A stretch of DNA of 64,000 nucleotides, from the NCBI GenBank assembly GCA_009667805.1, contig CM019066.1:122150192-122214191 (forward strand), in the 5' to 3' direction. Position numbers and translations under genes: made by a program. Of the stretch, positions 38,054 through 50,163 are shown piece after piece; positions within the stretch are counted from its first letter, which is position 1; each line of letters begins with the position of its first letter. This stretch comes from Leptobrachium leishanense (lineage: Eukaryota > Chordata > Amphibia > Anura > Megophryidae). Under the pieces are notes generated by a model. It did not search any database and had not been told where the DNA came from. It saw only the letters and a program-made list of their open reading frames with translations.

Positions 38054-39370
38054 GCGAACGGATGAAATGTATGAATTAAGCATAGTCTAGTGTTTAACTT
38101 TAATTTATTGTCTATGCATATTGAAAGAAAGAAAGAAAAATAGACAATTAACTGTCAGTGCTGGTTGTAACATATGAGATAGATAGAAAGATGATAGATA
38201 ATAGATATTTAGAAATGTTTGTATATATCTGAAGGAGGCATACTGTCAAAATTACATCAAAATGATGATTTTTACACACTTCAAAACTCGACTAGATAAG
38301 TATCATTGAAAGACATTCCACCGTCAAAAAAATGAAGTATATTAGGTTCAGGCACCATAAAGACAAAAATCTATTAACTTGCTGCTGACCTTAATGACAC
38401 CAAAATCTATGGAGACATCAAAGAAGTCATATCTCTTCTGACTTTTACATTCAGAAACCCATGCTTGGAATCCCCATCCAAATGTTAAAACTCTGTAATG
38501 ATTGGAACAGTGACACGGATTCAGATTTGGTCATTCTAGCTGGCAGTGGGTAGACATCCCACGGGACTATAAACTGGCTTTTACATTCAATTTGAGCTGA
38601 GAGAAAAAATTTTTTACCATATGCGTTTGGAGGCTCAGAGTGAGCAGTGCTGCAGAAGAGCATATGTTTCAGGGAGCATATGCTTCAGGCTAAAAGAAAT
38701 AAAGCTCCCCGTAATATGGAGTGATGTATTACAGTCCTAATTAAATCTGATTAATGTGCAAGTTTATTTTCGTTAATCAGACTCCTTAATTCTGTATAAA
38801 TCAACTGCATTATTATAAAACCTCTAGGACCTAATTTAGCCATGTGTTGGTGATAAGTAAGGGTGTACCTTCGATTTGAATACACCATTAGAATGTAGAA
38901 GTATATTCTTGCAGTGTTACGTTGCTCATTAAATATATACTATCTACTACCAGCTGTATCATAATGCTCTTTAAAACTTTGAAAATGGTTGCCAAATAAT
39001 GGTTTTTTTTTTTACTTTTTCATTTGAATACCCTGCATGCACTGCTTGTTTCAATTTATTTTAAGGAATCCTACATACACCATTGTAACTTGCCTGTTCA
39101 CCAAGTACAGTGCAAGGATAGCCTCTGCCACTGGTTCCATGTTCACAATGGATTACAATTGAGCAATCTACAAAATTCCCTGCTGGTATAAACCTGACTT
39201 TTGACTCCAGAAATCATTGTCCTCAACCTCAACCTCAACCTCAACCTCCCTCACAGGATCTGTGACAATGAAAGCATAGCGTAAAATATTTGATCACAAA
39301 AACATAAAACTGGCCCCTTCCAGACCTCACTCACAGGATAGGTCGATAGGCACATCAATTGTTACCACTC
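38054..39370. other. No gene recognised; (CAACCT)n repeat
   Basis: A five-unit hexamer repeat (CAACCT) lies at about 39222-39248. Otherwise unrecognised. Confidence 0.45.
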
Positions 39371-39674
39371 TGATATTCAGGGATATTGTCTCTTATAAAA
39401 TCAAGACTTCATCGGGGAAAGCATAATATACCAGCTCTTGACCTTTTATAGCAAGCTCAATCAAATTTTGCAGGTTCACATAAATTTCAGAATACCACGC
39501 GTTCCACCTTGGAACACATGACGTCAACCAACCTTCGCAACCAAACCAAAGATCCCGGGCGTAACCCATCCCACCACTGAGCGCACGCCGAACGTCTGTC
39601 ATTCATAGTCCCTCCCAGCGTACTTCCAGGCTGGCGCCGCACAAGTTCATAATTTCTCTGTGCTAACCAATAAG

Positions 39675-40250
39675 AGGCCTGTTCAATACCTCAGTCGCTG
39701 CAAGTGCTAAGTTAGCAACTTGCCATTGAACGCCGTTCAACCGCTCAGCGCCCAGCAGTGCTAACCTAGCACTTGCAGCGACCCGAGGAGATGCTGAGTG
39801 TGACGTTTTAAAGATGGCCGCCGCCATGAAGCAAGTAACAATGCCGTACAGCAAGATGGCCGCCGCCTCGAAGCAAGTAATAATTCCGTACAGCAATGTT
39901 AATTTTGAGGTTTTTGTTCACCAAAGCACAAAATATTTATTTATTATTTCCCCCTGCACATAGACATATATTACAGTTCAATTTATATATTGTTTCAGAA
40001 GTAAACATAACGTTTATTCATTAAAAACTATCATTTTGTGGTGTGTGCATACCAAACGGAATTGTGCTGACTGCTTCTCTTTATTATATTTTGTCCGAGT
40101 GATCCGAAAAACAATCTGAATTTTTCATTAAGAAATCGTCGGCCATTTTGGATTCAAAATTCGCATCCAAAGGGTTCAACGACACTGCTGCAGCAAACTG
40201 AATTGCTGCGTTGCAGCAATTCAGCAGCTGCTGAGGTATTGAACAGGCCT
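39675..40250. mobile_element. MITE with AGGCCTGTTCAATACCTCAG ends
   Basis: The terminal inverted repeat AGGCCTGTTCAATACCTCAG is at 39676-39695 and, inverted, at 40230-40249, with good extension into GCTGC. The interior has a tandem pair of a 42-bp block starting AAGATGGCCGCCGCC at 39811 and 39853. No target duplication is certain. Confidence 0.75.
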
Positions 40251-40584
40251 GTATTCACTCAGCACCATCTTGGAGGTGGCAAATCATATCGTAACATCGA
40301 CACCATCTCAGTAAGGTCTCATACTACATCCTTCCATTTTCATTCCGATCCAGGAGGAAACCATAATAAAAAACAGATATTACAATTCAAAATCCATATA
40401 CAGCCCTACACAGTAAAAGATCCTAAAACTACGACTAAATATTGGGAAAACTAAGTGGCTCGAAGGGGGACCGGGACTCAAAAAATGACATATTAAATAA
40501 GTGGAAAATATATATAAAAAAAAAAACGGAAAAAATTTAAAATAAATATATGAAAACAAAATCATAAACAACTACTAATATCCA

Positions 40585-40721
40585 GATCTACATTCAAAAC
40601 ACCTGGCCTCCATGTTCTCATTTTAAATATCCACTCGGTTTCTCGTCTGGTGTGGTCCTTAATGGTATTACCACCTCTGCATTTGGAAACCACTATATCA
40701 ATACCGATACACATACAGGGT
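40585..40721 (-). pseudogene. Penelope-like element, carboxyl-terminal fragment
   Basis: The minus strand reads ...RETEWIFKMRTWRPGVLNVD LDISSCL and a stop. This matches the end of Penelope-like GIY-YIG domains, where an Arg/Glu-Trp-Ile followed by L..P.GLN.D is conserved. The Glu of RETEWIF sits where the catalytic or structural Glu of GIY-YIG enzymes is expected. It continues the protein interrupted at 43114. No start codon of its own. Confidence 0.75.
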
Positions 40722-41460
40722 CAGAATACATTGTTCATGCTAAAATCGGGACGTTAACAGGGAAAAACCTATGCCTGCAGGCTTCCCCGTAGCATTCCCT
40801 TTTTAGCGTGAGATACCACGGCAGCTGATACTTCAGGACCTTGCCCCGGAACCATGCGCCACCCTTGGTGATACTCATGGTAGCGCTGTCGCGGGTGTCA
40901 CCTCCTGGAGTCCATAGAACATCTTAGAGGGCAGAGGCATAGCAAGGTCGTGAGGCGCCCGGGGGCAAGTCCACCCCTAGCACCCCCTCCATATTCCTTT
41001 TCTGTATATTAACCTGCGTTCTGTTTCTCATTAAATGGCAAAAGACTTGCAATGACTAGGACTATTTTCATGGGCTATTGCTTTCCCCCTTTCCCCTGTT
41101 CACCCCCTCCATAATGACCCCCTCCCTGTTCATTCCCCCCCATTCTGCATACTTCTTCTCAAGGTTCATACACCCCTCTTCCGTTCTCTATGTCCCCTCT
41201 TCCTGAAGATTCCCAGCCACGAGCCGTGAACATTCCTAGCCGTGTATGCCGACAACACACAAATATACGTGTTGCATACATATGTGTACACATACAGACA
41301 CACACATTAACCCTTTCGCTGCAGATGGCGTGTGGGGGACGCACATATAACTCATCCTGGAGCACTGACATTATTGCGCCGGTGTGCGATGACGTCAGTT
41401 TCAGGGGCCACCTGGCAGAGTCAGGAGAGTGCCTGATGGGGAGGGCGGGTCGTTTGGCTC

Positions 41461-41600
41461 AGAGAGCTCCACAGCAATACAACTCACAGTAATGTGTTGT
41501 GTATATGAGCTATCACAGAGCTCCACATCCATAGAATGCACAGTAATGTGCAGTGTGTGTGTGTGTATAAGCGTATCACAGATCCACAAAGCAATAAAAC
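41461..41600 (+). repeat. Diverged units of the 55-bp repeat
   Basis: GAGAGCTCCACAGCAATACA, GAGCTCCACATCCATAGAAT and a third unit with ATCCACAAAGCAATAAAAC. They match the 5.2-6.8 kb minisatellite unit. Confidence 0.8.
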
Positions 41601-41974
41601 CCACATAACATACTAAAATTATATATCATTAAAATTACATAAAATCCAGGAATTCCAGACATAAAAGTCAGGACTTATTTCAAAAATTCCAAAACTGAAC
41701 CATTGACAGTATGGCTATGGATTATGAATATTCTTTGCTTTTATTAACCATACGACTCTCCGGTGTGCTATGACTGACATGCGTTTATATTACAGTTTAT
41801 TTTAATATATAATTAACTAAAATAAAAATCATTCTATATTATGAATTATATTGAAATATATTGAAATTAATTATATATTCATATATAAGAATCATTATTA
41901 TAATAATTCTATTAACAAAATATCATTTTAAAATATACATGTTGCCCCCTCTCAGATTTGCATTTTTTTGCAAA

Positions 41975-42590
41975 GAGGTGGTTAATTCTCTGGGGATAGA
42001 GTGGGAACAGAGCTGTCAGTTCTCCATGGGGAGAAGGGGTTAAATCCTAAAGGACCCAGTGGGAACAGCTACCAGCTCTGGAGGGAGGGGTAGATTGGAG
42101 AGGGAGTTAAATTCTCCCAGCTCTGCAGGCAGGCGTTAATTTCTTCAATTCCATCTCTGCAGGGAGGGGAGGATTGGGGAGGGGGTTACATCTTCCCAAC
42201 TCTGCAGGAAATGGGTTAATCCCTCCCCCGAAATCTGCCAACCCATTCCCCACTTCTCCCAACCCATTCCCCAGCTTTGCATGGAAGCATCTTCCCTTTT
42301 ATGCAGTGATGGGAGGGGATAAATTCTTCATTTCTGCAAGGAGGGTGGATGGGTGTAAATCCTCCAGCTCTACAGGGAGAGGGTTAAATCCTTTCAGCAC
42401 TGCAGGGATGTGGTTAAATCCCCCATTTTCTGCACTGGGAGGAATGGTTTTAAAACTACATCTGTAAGGGAGGAGGTTAAATTCTCCCCCCAATTCTCCC
42501 ATATTTTTAACCTCCTAACCTGTAGAGCTGGAGGGATTGGAAAGGGGTTAAATCTTCCCTTTTCTGCAGGGGGAGGAATATGGCTCACTC
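41975..42590 (+). repeat. Degenerate GGTTAAAT/CTCTGCAGGGAGG array
   Basis: About a dozen irregularly spaced repeats of a GGGTTAAATCYTCCC then CTCTGCAGGGAGG motif, with spacing varying from about 35 to 60 bp. Confidence 0.7.
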
Positions 42591-43113
42591 ACCACTGCTC
42601 GGCTCAGTGTCTGTCTGTGTCCCTTCTCTCCTGCCTTCACACGCAGCAGCACGCTTTAGGAGGCGGTGCCGCCTCGCAGTGCGGCCTGCTAGTAGCAGAA
42701 GGAAGGCAGGCCAGGAGGATTTATTTTTCTGCTGCCAGGGAAGTTCCTGCTAAGAGGAGGTCACCAGCGGGGCAGACACCTTGCTGCACATGGGCCGATT
42801 AGTCTTAACCCCCTGATGGTGGGCCGGAGGCAAATTAGACTGCTGCAAGTCCTCAACAAGCGTAGAGAGCAGCCAGAAAATGTGCATTATGGGGCCCCCA
42901 GTCCACCCCTGCTTGTTGTTCCCCCCCAGACAGGCACCCAGGGGCAAGTGTCCCCCTCTCGCTACATGGCTTATAGAGGGTTACGCTGCTGGGCTGCGAG
43001 CCCTGCGTGATCTTGCTCTTGCTAGATTGCGCAGCGACGAGGAGTGATCACAGAGGGATACCAGGGACTATTTGTCCATAGTCTCACTCTGCTCCCGGTG
43101 GTAGGAAGCAGTG

Positions 43114-43960
43114 GATCAGTAATTTTTGTAGGCGTTAGTTTTCCCTGTTAGACTCCCCATTCTACCGTTAAGTTTGTAATATGGCCAGTCTAGTTTAAAA
43201 GATGGACAGCTATTGCAATGAATGGGAACACTATGATCCACCCTCTTCCTCCTGATATTACGAAGATGTTCCAACTCTCTTACGCCCCATTCCCTAATTG
43301 TCTTCCCTACATACTGTGAACCACACAGACATTGCAATAAATATATAAGCCCCCTTACTAGAGAAATGTATAAATTTATTAATATCAAAAAGTCCCCTGT
43401 GTGACATAGTGCATGGATTGGTTTGCGTATTCCCCCTGTATTTTTGTTTTAATATGAAAGCATTAACACCCCGAGGAGGGAATGTATTTGTTTTGCTGCA
43501 GGTGTACTAACTGGCAATTAAGGAGATAAATAGCTCCTGCTTGAGAGAGGGGGAGGGGATTATTGAGAGCTTGAGAGACACAGATAGGAAGGTGCTACTC
43601 CTGAGGTGGGAGAGTCTACAGTGGGTGCAGGATGTTAAACCAAAGTCTGGTTTGAATGTTATGTAGAGTTCCTGGTATAGAGAGAGATGATCAGTGAGTT
43701 AGTTAGTGCTCAGGTGAGCAAGGACTTTATTTTGAATAATGTATTCTTTGCCGCTATTCAAATAAAACCTGAAAGATATCACTGTTAAAGAGTCTGTCTG
43801 TACTGTAATTGTCCTAGAGGACCATGCTATGATGCTCTGTGCCGGATCACACCTGTTAAAGTGCATTTAAACTGTGTTACCTTACGTTCCTGATGTACAC
43901 AGGGCTTACCTTTCCCACATTTGTTAAAATTAACTGGTTTCTCAAAAAAATTACTCTTTT
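43114..43960 (-). pseudogene. Penelope-like GIY-YIG endonuclease, split by an LTR
   Basis: The minus-strand frame, read from about 43960, contains FNKCGKGKPCVHQERK, a worn Cys-rich motif that precedes the nuclease in Penelope-like elements. It then reads through the LTR insertion site (43400-43851): removing the LTR and one CCTG copy makes the frame continuous (FKCTLTGDFLILINL). Next comes RGLIYLLQCLCGSQYVGKT, with the GLIY and YVG signatures of GIY-YIG nucleases, and REWGVRELEHLRNI with the conserved Arg and EH. The frame stops near 43116, and the carboxyl end is found at 40585-40721. In this class the enzyme nicks DNA to prime reverse transcription. Confidence 0.85.
43400..43851 (+). mobile_element. 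Solo LTR, 452 bp, in the Penelope-like gene
   Basis: Ends TGTGA and TCACA. Flanked by CCTG (43396-43399 and 43852-43855). AATAAA at 43761-43766 gives plus-strand polarity. Precise removal restores the Penelope-like reading frame, which confirms the borders. Confidence 0.85.
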
Positions 43961-44008
43961 TCCTCAGATTTCAACATTGGTAATAGACTGGGAGTTATGA
44001 ATCTTTAA

Positions 44009-44369
44009 AATTATGAGAATTTCTAAAAATCAACATAGGACGTTCCAGAATTTGATATCGTAGTATCTGCCTGTAAAATTATTTAGCCGGGATAATATTT
44101 TGGTGGTTGTAGATTTTGGGGGTCGAAGGTCGAAAAAGTGTGTTTTTTCCATTTTACCATCATATTTCATAATTGGTTTTATAGTAAATGATACGATATG
44201 GTGAAAATAATGGTATCTTCAAAAAGTCCATTTAATGGCGAGAAAAATGTTATATTATAAGTGTGGGTTCCATAAACGGGTAAGAGGAAAATTAGAACTA
44301 AACACAAACAGCACAGAAATGTAAAAACATTCGGACTGACAATGGTAAAACCGCCTAGTTACTAAGGGG
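44009..44369. mobile_element. TTAA-bounded dispersed repeat, copy 2
   Basis: Homologous to 2781-3099. The right TTAA is at 44370-44373, and a TTAA at 44005-44008 may be the left one. It separates two Penelope-like coding pieces. Confidence 0.6.
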
Positions 44370-44389
44370 TTAATGGCTAGGTTATGATC

Positions 44390-44770
44390 CATCCTTAAGT
44401 TTTTATATGCCTGTCTCTCTCTATATAGTTCAAATTAAATCTAAAAGAACGATTTTCAATTTTTTCCATATCAAATCCATAAACACCGGTAAATGATGCC
44501 CTTTCTCCCATAACGAAAAAAAAAATCTGATTTACTCCTAGGAGTAGTATCTTTAAAATTAACCTAATTTTATTCGTAGTGGGGATATATCTGAATGATC
44601 AAGCAAAGTGTTATTGAGGGGTTCCTTACTAAAATATCTTTGTCTAGTCAATTTCCTCAAAAAACTATGAGTATCCAAAAACAACGAAAAATAGTCATGC
44701 TTTTTGTGCCGGTGCAAATTTCAACCCTCTATTTCACACTTTGAGGCCATCATTAGTCAATTCTATTCCT
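44390..44770 (-). pseudogene. Penelope-like element, N-terminal fragment
   Basis: The minus strand reads KKHDYFSLFLDTHSFLRKLT RQRYFSKEPL, like the F..FLRKL.L..YF segment upstream of the RT domain of Penelope-like elements. Further on, FRYGRKG and a DL.KL-like region are in shifted frames. Several stops are present. The assignment rests on this motif, its strand and its position upstream of the GIY-YIG piece. Confidence 0.55.
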
Positions 44771-45010
44771 AAAATATTAAAATTTCCCAAAGATATACCA
44801 ACACCAAGAACCTAGTGTTAAGTGATTCTGCTTTTGCAAAATAATTTAATACAAATAAATAAACCCCTCAAAACATCGTATACTCACCTTTGATCCCACG
44901 ATGGAGAGGGTAATGACGTGATCCATCACTTCCTCTCGCGTTGAGCAGTGGGAGACTGGGAAAAACTAGTACCCAGTGTCCCTCTGTGGTTCATGTACAA
45001 TCCCACAAAT
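44750..45010 (+). repeat. CTAGATTA-family repeat, partial copy
   Basis: Shares GTGATTCTGCTTTTGCA, ACTTCCTCTCGCG-like and GGGAGACTGGG phrases with 3775-3960. Confidence 0.55.
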
Positions 45011-46148
45011 GCAAGCTCCTGACTGGGACATGCTGGGCTCTATGGAGCCCTATGGACACCAGAAGCCAATACCAGAGGTGGGCCATGCTCATATCAGGCT
45101 GCACCTCCATTTCTTTCTGAGGTCAGCTGCTAATAAAGAAGCTGGATCAGACTAGGTGTGGTAGAAGGGAGATGGTAAGGAACATCGGCATGCGGTTATT
45201 TTTTACTTATGGTCTCCCTTTTACCATCGACAGGGAAAAGGGCCCATTGTGTCCTAGCCTACTGCGTATTGATAAGCCAACACTGTTTTCCATATTGTTA
45301 TAGGTAAACATACCTAGTTTTTTGCACAGTACGCAGTTTGTGTATTAACATCAAATGAAGCAAAATATTTTCCCCAAAAATTCTTAAAATACACTTTGAC
45401 ATTCAGCTTCATTTAATATCACATCCCAGGTGTTTAGATGTCGCTATTTTGTTCATAATGGGCTCAGCTCCCTTTTTCATTTCTGGGACGTGTTGGCTTT
45501 GCACACGGATTGCAGAAATTCCTGAACAGTTTTCATAATGGCCGAGACTAATAAACAGTAGCGCACCGATAATTACACCACTGTTATTTTTGTTTTGATA
45601 TTAAATTTTCAGCGCTTGCTACGTCTTCCTAGCAATTTCCATGTTATAATAATAATATTATTTTAAAGGAATGGCTTGAGAACTGTATTCAAAACAGGAT
45701 CCATTCCACATCCTGAGATGGAGGCATCTCTGCAGATAGTGCACTAATTGATCTGGAAAGCATGCTGATTTTTATTTTCACTGTTTGTCAGGAGGTTCAC
45801 AATATCAGGAAGCAGGAGATGGCTCATCAAAGACTCTTGCTCGGTCCCACTACTCATCAACTGGACAGTGCCTTGTTTCATGAACCCAGAGGAAATGCAT
45901 CTCTCTGACCCTATTGTTGAGAACTTCCTTTTGTCTTGAAGTTTTTTAGGACATATTTGTGTTCACAAGGAACATTTTTTTCCAGTGGGTAATTTTCCTA
46001 AATTGATGTCTTAGTAGCAATATGAAGAATGTCCTTTCTTTTGAAGCACCAATAATATTTTCGTTCAGTGTTGCAGTAGAGAACTTGTTATGAAAGTGAA
46101 AAGCAAATCTAGACTTGTGGCACAAAGAATTCTAATTAAATAGACTTA
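45011..46148. other. No gene recognised
   Basis: Unique-looking sequence. Short frames only. Confidence 0.45.
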
Positions 46149-46989
46149 CAGGGTTATTCAAAGGTGTGGCCGAAAGGTAACCAAACACTGAAATTCAGCG
46201 TACGGTTAACCTTCCTGGCCATTCGGCTATCCAGAGAGCAGGCAGTTCGCCAAATGTTGGCGAATTGCCTGCACATACTGTGCCTGTTCGTTGCCTGTTC
46301 GAGGGCAGTGAAACCCCCATAGAGAAGCAATGCTTCGTCTATTCAGAGAACACCAAATAGCAGGGAAAAGTTGCCGAATTTCCCTGCTGTTCGGTGGTTT
46401 CATGCGACAGGTTTATTCAGGCAAATCCCATAGGTTTCAATGTTAAAAAATATTCCCGTTTTAAATCAATATCTAATAAACCGTTGATTATAATATTCTG
46501 CAGTAAAAAGATTCTTTACGTATAGATTTTTTAGGATCTTTTAGGCATTTTTCAGGATTTTTTTGGCGAAAATATTTTTTTGGGATTTTTTAAATCGTTT
46601 TTTCTTCTTTCTGTAACAGCCCTTTTTATTATCGTTCATTGGGTTTTATATGTAAATTTCAGACATTTTCGTTCAGTAGTTTGTTTGCAAACAGCGTTTC
46701 ACTTTTCAAACATTCGTCTGTGGTGTCGGCTTTTTCCGGCGGTTGCACTGCGCTGTGATCGTGTTTCTCCGGTGTGTTCGGCGGGGTTAATCCAGATGTT
46801 TTTGCGGGTTTCTTGTGCGTTCGCCGGGTTTTGCGGTGAGTGTTCGACGAGTTTGCGGCAGGTTTTCCCTGCATTACGACGGCCCTGTGGTGCTTGCTGA
46901 ATATACTGCAGGGTCGCCGAAATGGGATCGCCAAATTGCACTGAATTGAAGAGAACGAAAAGTCACCGAATGTGCAGTGAATAACCCTG
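46149..46989 (+). mobile_element. Large MITE, family M1, copy f
   Basis: Left end CAGGGTTATTCAAAGGTG, right end GAATAACCCTG. Flanks TTA and ATA. The left subterminal hairpin is GAAAGGTAACCAAACACTGA against CAGCGTACGGTTAACCTTCC. The right hairpin has lost its second arm (ends GTGCAGTGAATAACCCTG), a deletion relative to other copies. Confidence 0.82.
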
Positions 46990-47056
46990 ATAAACTGGAG
47001 ACTGGTAATAAATTTTTTAAAACCAATAAACCTGTTAGTGGAGATTCATATACTAT

Positions 47057-47226
47057 CAGGTCTATTCAAAGAAAGGTGAAACTTAAGAGAATTAACTGGA
47101 GAAGTGAAAAATCTAGGTCAAAATAGCCAAACCAGAAAAATTCTCCCATTTATCTGAATCAACTATTTGGTCTAGATTGTTCTCCTGACAGTTCTCCTGG
47201 TTTTCACTTTTCTCTGAATAACACTG
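47057..47226. mobile_element. Short MITE, family M3, copy 2
   Basis: Ends CAGGTCTATTCAAAGAAAGG and the inverse of CAGTGTTATTCAGAGAAAAG. The interior matches 37869-38050 (CTAGGTCAAAATAGCCAAAC, GTCTAGATTGTTCTCCTG). Confidence 0.78.
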
Positions 47227-47945
47227 ATAATAATGAGTAGAATTGCTTATGTGAAAAACCCTTTTTTATAATAAAAATAAAAAAAATAACAGCTAATGAT
47301 TTCACAAGGTATAATCTTAAAATATCCAACATACTACTAGGCTGAAAAGTTACTCACCACTTATGAACTCACTCACTGGCTGCCAACAACACACACACAC
47401 AATACACAAAAATATCGCCTGTCACCCCACGCCTTATATTTGCATTTGTTTAGACTTTGACATACATTGCTCTGCTGTACTGTACGTTTATTGTATATTT
47501 TAAATATGACATCATATAAATAATAAATATTGTTACACACAGGGCTGATGCAACCATTAGGTGAACTAAGTGATCGCCTAGGACTTATTTTTAGTTCCAA
47601 AACAATGGCATTGTCCATTTGTCACATATAAAATGAGAAATACCACTGCCATTACTCACCTTCTCATTTCCCACGCTGGGAGCAAGATCATTGTTTTATA
47701 CATAGTCATATTATTCATAAAACATCATCCTTCAAAACACAAGGGAAATATTTCATTTTTTGGGTAAAATTGTGTATTTTCTCAGAATAATGCAGTAACA
47801 GGTTCCCATTTAAATTTTTTAACAAGAATTCCCTATAGAATATATAACCACAAAGGTTTGGATGATAAAATGTGAAAAAATTATTTTACACGCTGTAAAT
47901 GATTGAAATCTGAATAGAAATTTACTCACACAGTGTCTTCCTAGT
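47227..47945. other. No gene recognised; hAT-like end at 47547
   Basis: CAGGGCTGATGCAACCATTAGG at 47541-47562 resembles the left end of the 23984 hAT element, and CCGGCCCTG at 48489-48497 could be its right end, but the flanks show no 8-bp match. Confidence 0.35.
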
Positions 47946-47946
47946 T

Positions 47947-48375
47947 AGGCTGGAGTCAGACGAACGCAGTGCGAACGCGCGTGCAGCCACACTTTATCAC
48001 GGCCGTAGTAGCAGCAAATGACGGCCAATGACAGGCCATATACGAAGTACGGCCGCACAAAAGTCCGGCCGCGTAACGCAAGCGGCAAACAAAACAAATT
48101 TTTTAGAGAAAGTGAAACCACTAGTACTGACGTACAGAGTGCGCTGCGTCCGCATAGCGGCGTGTGTGCGTGATTAGGAGACGTCAGACGCTGCTAATGT
48201 CCGGCCAACATAACGTCCAGACACAAAAAGGGTTTTATTGATGATCCGTACAAAATCACAGGCGAAAATGCGCATCGTATGACCGCTATCGCATATTCCG
48301 TGAAAAAATACGTCCATTCGTTCGAACGCACTTTTTCACGGACGACACGAAAAATGCGTTCGTCTGACCCTAGCC
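47947..48375. mobile_element. CpG-rich MITE with AGTCAGACGAACGCA ends
   Basis: Left AGGCTGGAGTCAGACGAACG CA, right the inverse of AGGCTAGGGTCAGACGAACG CA (20 of 22 match). The interior is CpG-rich and partly self-complementary (CGTTCGAACGCACTTTTTCACG). Confidence 0.8.
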
Positions 48376-48703
48376 TTAGATATAACCGTACCTGCACTAT
48401 TAAATATCCTAAAATAAGTTTTCATTTCACTAAATTCCAAAAAAAGCCACCAAAATATATTCAGCTCCAGGCCCATAGAGATCTTAATCCGGCCCTGACT
48501 CCTCTAATCTTTGGACCTATCCTAGTTACTTTAAAAAATAATTTGAGAAAATTTAATGCAGTAAGCAACATCATCTGTGAAAAAAATATTCCTTTGTCCC
48601 TTGTCCCATTACCTTAGGAGTTAAGCTTAGATTTAGGGGTAGGGTTAGGATTAGCAGTAGGAGTAAAGTTGCTGTTATTTTAGCCCCAGCATCCTTTGTA
48701 ATA

Positions 48704-49430
48704 TTGCCAAAGATGGACTTCATGCTGCTTTTGAGACCCATTATTTACACCGGTCATAAACTACAGGGGGTGTCAGACCTCTCAGACGGACCAGCGGAGT
48801 CTTCTGCTTCTTCGGGGCACTCCACCGAGCGGGTGCCCCAGAGCCGCGACAGAGATGCAAGCTGCCAGCCGGCAGCTCCATTTATACATCCAGCAGCCCG
48901 TCGCCTCTCTTTCATCATTGTGCATGCGCCTATGCGCACGTTCTGGTGCTCCAAGATAATGCAAACCAATCGGGAGAAAGGGTGCCCTATTTGAACCACA
49001 AACTCTAATTCTCTGGTGCCCTTTCATGATTTCAATATTTCTGACCCATTAGTGCTATATACTCTCTGACTGTTTTTCTGTGTTTGACTCAGCTATTGGT
49101 TTAGGATTATGTGTACCTCTGGCTTCCTATGACCCGGCTATTGTATAGGATTACATGTACAGTTGGCTTTCCTTTAACCACTTATTTGCTGGAATACGAG
49201 TATATTGGCAGTAATCCCTACTATCATATACAGTGCTGCTTTTTCGCCTCTGTCTGTTTGTACCAGTCATCTAAGGGCAGGTGGTTGTCTTCCTTTACCT
49301 GTTTTCGTTCCCTGCGTGCTAGTTCTACCCTCTGTCCCACCATTGTGAAACCCAACCGTATATAGGACTAGTACCACACCTAGGTTAAGGGTTTCCTAGT
49401 TCTACGTATTGGCCTGTTACGGAACGTACC
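48704..49430 (+). mobile_element. Possible LTR-like sequence
   Basis: Starts near TGTCAGACCTCTCAGACGG (48769), has TTTATAC at about 48881 as a possible TATA element, and long T/C-rich unique sequence after it. Neither a matching CA end nor a duplication could be fixed, so this is a weak call. Confidence 0.3.
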
Positions 49431-50163
49431 CCAAATCCCACAACCTCAAAGTTTACAATGGATACAATTTACAAAACTGCATCCTGCAAAGTCCAAAATT
49501 TTACGAATGGGTCGCTCTCAGGAGCTCAGTGAATTCCAGCGTGGAACCGTGATAGAATGCCGCCTGTGCAACAAATCCAGTAGTGAAATTTCCTCGCTCC
49601 TAAATATTCCACAGTCAACTGTCAGCTGTATTATAAGAACGTGGAAGTGTTTGGGAACAACAGCAACTCAGCCACGAAGTGCTAGGCCACGTAAACTGAT
49701 GGAGCGGGATCAGCGGATGCTGAGGCGCATAGTGCGAAGAGGTCGCCAACTTTATGCAGAGTCAATCGCTACAGACCTCCAAACTTCATGTGGCCTTCAG
49801 ATTAGCTCAAGAACAGTGCACTGAGAGCTTCATGGAATGGGTTTCCATGGCCGAGCGGCTGCATCCAAACCATACATCGCCAAGTACAATGCAGAGCGTC
49901 AGATGCAGTGGTGTAAAGCACGCCGCCACTGGACTCTAGAGCAGTGGAGATGCGTTCTTTGGAGTGACGAATCGTTCTTCTCCATCTGGCAATCTGATGG
50001 AGGAGTCTGGGTTTGGTGGTTGCCAGGAGAACGGTACTTGTCTGACTGCATTGTGCCAAGTGTAAAGTTTGGTGGAGGAGGGATTATGGTGTGGGGTTGT
50101 TTTTCAGGAGCTGGGCTTGGCCCCTTAGTTCCAGTGAAAGGAACTCTGAATGCTTCAGCATAC

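Larger units (their letters stand above)
40932..42972. mobile_element. 2-kb hAT-like element inside the repeat
   Basis: Flanks TTAGAGGG (40924-40931) and ATAGAGGG (42973-42980) match at seven of eight positions. The left end CAGAGGCATAGCAAGG resembles the minus-strand terminus at 23817. The right end is worn (CTCGCTACATGGCTT). It contains two to three diverged units of the 55-bp minisatellite sequence (41461-41600), a degenerate GGTTAAAT array (41975-42590) and GC-rich sequence, but no transposase. Confidence 0.72.
40722..43113 (-). mobile_element. CTAGATTA-family repeat, inverted copy split by a hAT element
   Basis: 40722-40931 and 42981-43113 together are the reverse complement of 3845-4075, for example GTCACCTCCTGGAGTCCATAG and GTCTCACTCTGCTCCCGGTG. 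The two halves become contiguous when 40932-42972 is removed. It lies in the Penelope-like coding sequence. Confidence 0.7.
39380..44780 (-). mobile_element. Penelope-like element, minus strand, heavily nested
   Basis: Coding pieces of a Penelope-like retroelement, with a GIY-YIG endonuclease, occur in order on the minus strand at about 44770-44390, 43960-43114 and 40721-40585. They are separated by a TTAA repeat (44009-44369), a solo LTR (43400-43851) and a 2.4-kb insertion (40722-43113). The 3' region may run left to about 39380, where CCCCGATGAAGTC (minus strand) resembles Penelope end sequences, and a MITE interrupts it (39675-40250). Most of the RT core is missing, so the element is dead. 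The outer limits are approximate. Confidence 0.65.
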
